DNA of 14,351 nt from the NCBI GenBank assembly GCA_025464795.1, contig JAODNB010000210.1, positions 1 through 14,351 on the forward strand, given 5' to 3'. The stretch comes from Frankiales bacterium. GTDB taxonomy: Bacteria; Actinomycetota; Actinomycetes; Mycobacteriales; SCTD01. This document shows positions 12,243-14,351 of the stretch, piece by piece. The position numbers were made by a program, and so were the translations under genes. Position 1 is the first letter of the stretch. Each line of letters opens with the position of its first letter. The notes below the pieces were generated by a model. It did no database searches. It was not told the origin of the DNA and was given only the letters and a program-made list of their open reading frames with translations.

Positions 12243-13828
12243 CAGATGCCGTGATCATCGGGAGCGGCCCCAATGGGCTGGTCGCGGCCAACATCCTGGC
12301 TGACCGCGGGTGGGACGTCTTGGTCCTGGAGGCCCAGCCGACCTACGGCGGTGCGGTCAAGAGCGCCGAGGTCACCGCGCCGGGGTTCGTCTCCGATCTC
12401 TTCAGCAGCTTCTACCCGCTTGCGCTGGGGTCTCCGGTGCTCGGTCACCTGAAGCTCGAGCAGCACGGGCTGCGGTGGCGGCATGCGCCTGCGGTTCTCG
12501 CGCACCCGCTCCAGGACGGCCGTACGGCCGTGCTCTCACGCGACGTCAACGTCACCGCCGCCTCGGTCGCGCAGTTCGCCGAGCGTGACGGCGACGTGTG
12601 GCGCGACCTCGTTGCGCAGTGGCAGGCACTGCAGCCGCATGTCGTCGACACGCTGATGACTCCGTTCCCCCCTGTGCGCGCAGGGGCTGGCCTCGCTCGT
12701 CAGCTCGGGGCGAAGGACCTCCTGCGGTTCGCCCGCTTCGCCACGCTCTCGGTCCGGCGCTTCAGCGACGAGCAGTTCCAGGGACAGGGAGCAGGGCTGC
12801 TGCTCGCAGGCAACGCGATGCACACGGACCTCGCCCCGGACGCCGCAGGCAGTGCGGTGTTCGGTTGGTTGCTCGCGATGCTCGGGCAGGACGTCGGCTT
12901 CCCCGTCCCGGAGGGCGGTGCTGGCGAGCTGGCACACGCCCTGGTCCGTCGGCTCGAGAGCCGCGGCGGACGCGTCGAGTGCGACGCCCGGGTGTGCAAG
13001 GTCCTCGTGGAGAAGGGCCAGGCCGCTGGGGTGCGACTGGCGGACGGACGCGTCGAGCGCGCCCGCGCGGTCCTGGCGGACGTCTCCGCGACAGCTCTCT
13101 ACCTCGAGCTGCTGGAGGACATCCCCGAAGGGCTGCGCGCGGACCTCGAGCGCTTCGACTGGGACGACGGCACGGTCAAGGTCGACTGGGCGCTGTCCGG
13201 TCCTGTCCCCTGGAGGAACGACGGAGTGGCGGGGGCCGGCACGGTGCACCTGGCCGGGGACTTTGAGGAGATCGCCGAGTTCGGGCACCAGCTCGGGACG
13301 CGCCACATCCCCGCCGAGCCGTTCCTGCTGTTCGGCCAGATGACGACGGCGGACCCGACCCGCTCTCCACGGGGGACGGAGTCGGCGTGGGCATACACCC
13401 ACGTGCCGCTGCACCCGCGCGCTGACGCCGGCGGAGAGCTCGGCACCGACTGGTCCGAGCCGCGGCAGCGGGAGCTGTTCCTCGACCGCGTCGAGCGGCG
13501 GGTCGAGCAGTTCGCGCCCGGGTTCCGGGATCTCGTCGTCGGCCGGCACGTGGCCTTCCCCCTCGACCTACAGGCAGCCGACGACAACCTTCGCGGTGGC
13601 GCCCTCAACGGTGGTACGAGTGGGCTCCACCAGCAGCTGTTCTTCCGTCCGACACCCTCGCTCGGTCGGCCCGAGACCTTCGTGCGGGGGCTGTACCTCG
13701 CCTCCGCCTCAGCGCATCCAGGTGGTGGAGTCCATGGCGCCTGCGGAGCCAACGCAGCCCGTGCAGCCCTGCGGGCCGGGTCGACTGGGCGGCTGGCCCT
13801 CGCCGCCACCCGCTACCTCGCCCGCTGA
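12239..13828 (+). CDS. FAD/NAD(P)-dependent oxidoreductase, phytoene-desaturase (CrtI)-like
   Basis: A 529-residue flavoenzyme. The N-terminal Rossmann motif VIIGSGPNGLVAA (5-17), with Glu31 closing the second strand (VLVLEAQPTYGG), binds the ADP of FAD. The conserved C-terminal FAD-contact segment LYLASASAHPGGGVHGACG lies near residue 490-510. This architecture and length match phytoene dehydrogenase-related proteins (COG1233; the PYROXD2-like branch). True carotenoid desaturation is not implied because no crtB, crtE or lycopene cyclase gene is nearby. It follows the HAD gene with a 4-base GTGA overlap and converges on the SRPBCC gene across 14 bp. The substrate is unknown, possibly an isoprenoid or other lipid. 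Confidence 0.9.
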   Translation: MTDAVIIGSGPNGLVAANILADRGWDVLVLEAQPTYGGAVKSAEVTAPGFVSDLFSSFYPLALGSPVLGHLKLEQHGLRWRHAPAVLAHPLQDGRTAVLSRDVNVTAASVAQFAERDGDVWRDLVAQWQALQPHVVDTLMTPFPPVRAGAGLARQLGAKDLLRFARFATLSVRRFSDEQFQGQGAGLLLAGNAMHTDLAPDAAGSAVFGWLLAMLGQDVGFPVPEGGAGELAHALVRRLESRGGRVECDARVCKVLVEKGQAAGVRLADGRVERARAVLADVSATALYLELLEDIPEGLRADLERFDWDDGTVKVDWALSGPVPWRNDGVAGAGTVHLAGDFEEIAEFGHQLGTRHIPAEPFLLFGQMTTADPTRSPRGTESAWAYTHVPLHPRADAGGELGTDWSEPRQRELFLDRVERRVEQFAPGFRDLVVGRHVAFPLDLQAADDNLRGGALNGGTSGLHQQLFFRPTPSLGRPETFVRGLYLASASAHPGGGVHGACGANAARAALRAGSTGRLALAATRYLAR

Positions 13829-13842
13829 TCAGGGGGGCGACG

Positions 13843-14292
13843 TCAGGAGGGCTGCGCCACCCGCTCGCGCGTCTTCTTCTCCAAGCGCCGCAAGGTCTCG
13901 ACGTTGCGTGCCTTGATGGCCAGGTCGATGAGCGGGTTGTCGATGGTCTTCAGGAGCCCCTTCTTCGGCCCTTCCTTGATCGTCACCGTGCACCCGGAGG
14001 GCGACGGCGCGACCCGCAGCTCGATGTGCAGGGAACCGATCGGCCAGGCGTGCGCCTCGAGCTTCAGCCGACGGGGCCGTTCGCACTCGACGGACATCGT
14101 CCGGTCGTCCTTGCGCAGTGGCAGGTGGCCGACGGTGTAGTGGATCGCCGATCCCGGCGCCGGCCACCCCGGAGTGACCTCGCGGATCTTGCGGGTTCCC
14201 ACGACCCAGTAGGCGTAGGTCTCCCCGTCGGAGAGCACGGCGAACACGTCCTCCGCGGTCACGCCGTCGAAGTGCCTGCTGTTGAGCGCCAT
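13843..14292 (-). CDS. SRPBCC-family (START/polyketide cyclase-like) protein
   Basis: A 149-residue protein with the SRPBCC start pattern: a first strand MALNSRHFDGV, helix TAEDVFAVLSDGETYAYWVVG, then alternating strands (SAIHYTVGHLPLRKDDRTMSVE, described as residues ~49-70; LHIELRVAPSPSGCTVTIKEGP) and a long C-terminal helix. The fold makes a hydrophobic pocket for lipids or polyketides; the ligand is not predictable. The start is ATG 14292, with GAGAGG 6 bases upstream. The ATG overlaps the stop of an upstream gene by one base (TGATG). It converges on the FAD oxidoreductase gene; a shared lipid pathway is possible but unproven. Confidence 0.85.
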   Translation of the reverse strand: MALNSRHFDGVTAEDVFAVLSDGETYAYWVVGTRKIREVTPGWPAPGSAIHYTVGHLPLRKDDRTMSVECERPRRLKLEAHAWPIGSLHIELRVAPSPSGCTVTIKEGPKKGLLKTIDNPLIDLAIKARNVETLRRLEKKTRERVAQPS

Positions 14293-14351
14293 CACTTGCC
14301 TCTCAGTCGTGCCGCGAGGTCTCGCAGCCCTTGTCCTTCGCCGGCGTCGAC
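14292..14351 (-). CDS. C-terminal end of an upstream gene (partial)
   Basis: On the minus strand an open frame enters from the window edge and reads VDAGEGQGLRDLAARLRGK before a TGA at 14294-14292. The TGATG junction with the SRPBCC start is a typical coupled-gene overlap, and the Leu/Ala/Arg helix looks like a natural C-terminus. With 19 residues the protein cannot be identified. Confidence 0.5.
   Translation of the reverse strand, partial: VDAGEGQGLRDLAARLRGK

Noticed and set aside
12536..13549. 337-residue minus-strand frame inside the FAD oxidoreductase gene
   Set aside because: No domain or ribosome binding site; it is fully antisense to a well-supported flavoenzyme gene.

Overview
The window is a gene-dense, very GC-rich stretch with strong third-position GC bias, GTG/TTG starts, hairpin terminators without T-tracts and probable leaderless genes. 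This points to a high-GC Gram-positive actinomycete. Genus cannot be assigned from the sequence alone; Geodermatophilales, Kineosporiales or Nocardioides-type lineages are guesses. I see no tRNA, rRNA, CRISPR array, transposase, integrase or phage gene, and no gene-free stretch longer than about 160 bp.

Layout. (1) 1-2917 is a signalling block: a CHASE3-type sensor histidine kinase cut by the window edge, a response regulator fused to a PP2C/SpoIIE phosphatase, a divergent GHKL ATPase (RsbW-like), and a convergent STAS protein (RsbV-like). Together they have the parts of a partner-switching pathway controlling a sigma factor or another target; the sigma factor itself is not here. (2) 2980-5467, all minus strand: an aldo/keto reductase, a secreted two-module PepSY protein with collagen-like Gly-Gly-Pro segments, and a hemerythrin HHE protein. 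(3) 5541-7065, plus strand: a small LapA-like membrane protein, a DUF3253 protein and a translationally coupled Nei-type DNA glycosylase. (4) 7068-10091: four small metabolic genes, namely an SGNH/GDSL hydrolase, a SnoaL-like protein, a dienelactone-hydrolase-family protein and an alpha/beta hydrolase. (5) 10235-11526: a two-gene operon of a CsbD-headed coiled-coil protein and a second charged coiled-coil protein, closed by a perfect 17-bp-stem terminator. (6) 11574-14351: a HAD phosphatase coupled to a CrtI/phytoene-desaturase-like FAD oxidoreductase, then a convergent SRPBCC protein coupled to the last codons of an upstream gene.

Taken together the content suggests a stress-adaptation region: partner-switching regulators near oxidative/DNA damage functions (hemerythrin, Nei, aldo/keto reductase) and a CsbD operon. 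That the regulators control these neighbours is inference. The least understood parts are the coiled-coil pair at 10235-11481, the duplicated PepSY/Gly-Gly-Pro exported protein with an 11-bp-spaced direct-repeat operator candidate, and the DUF3253-Nei coupling. I do not see a clear-cut unprecedented multi-gene system.
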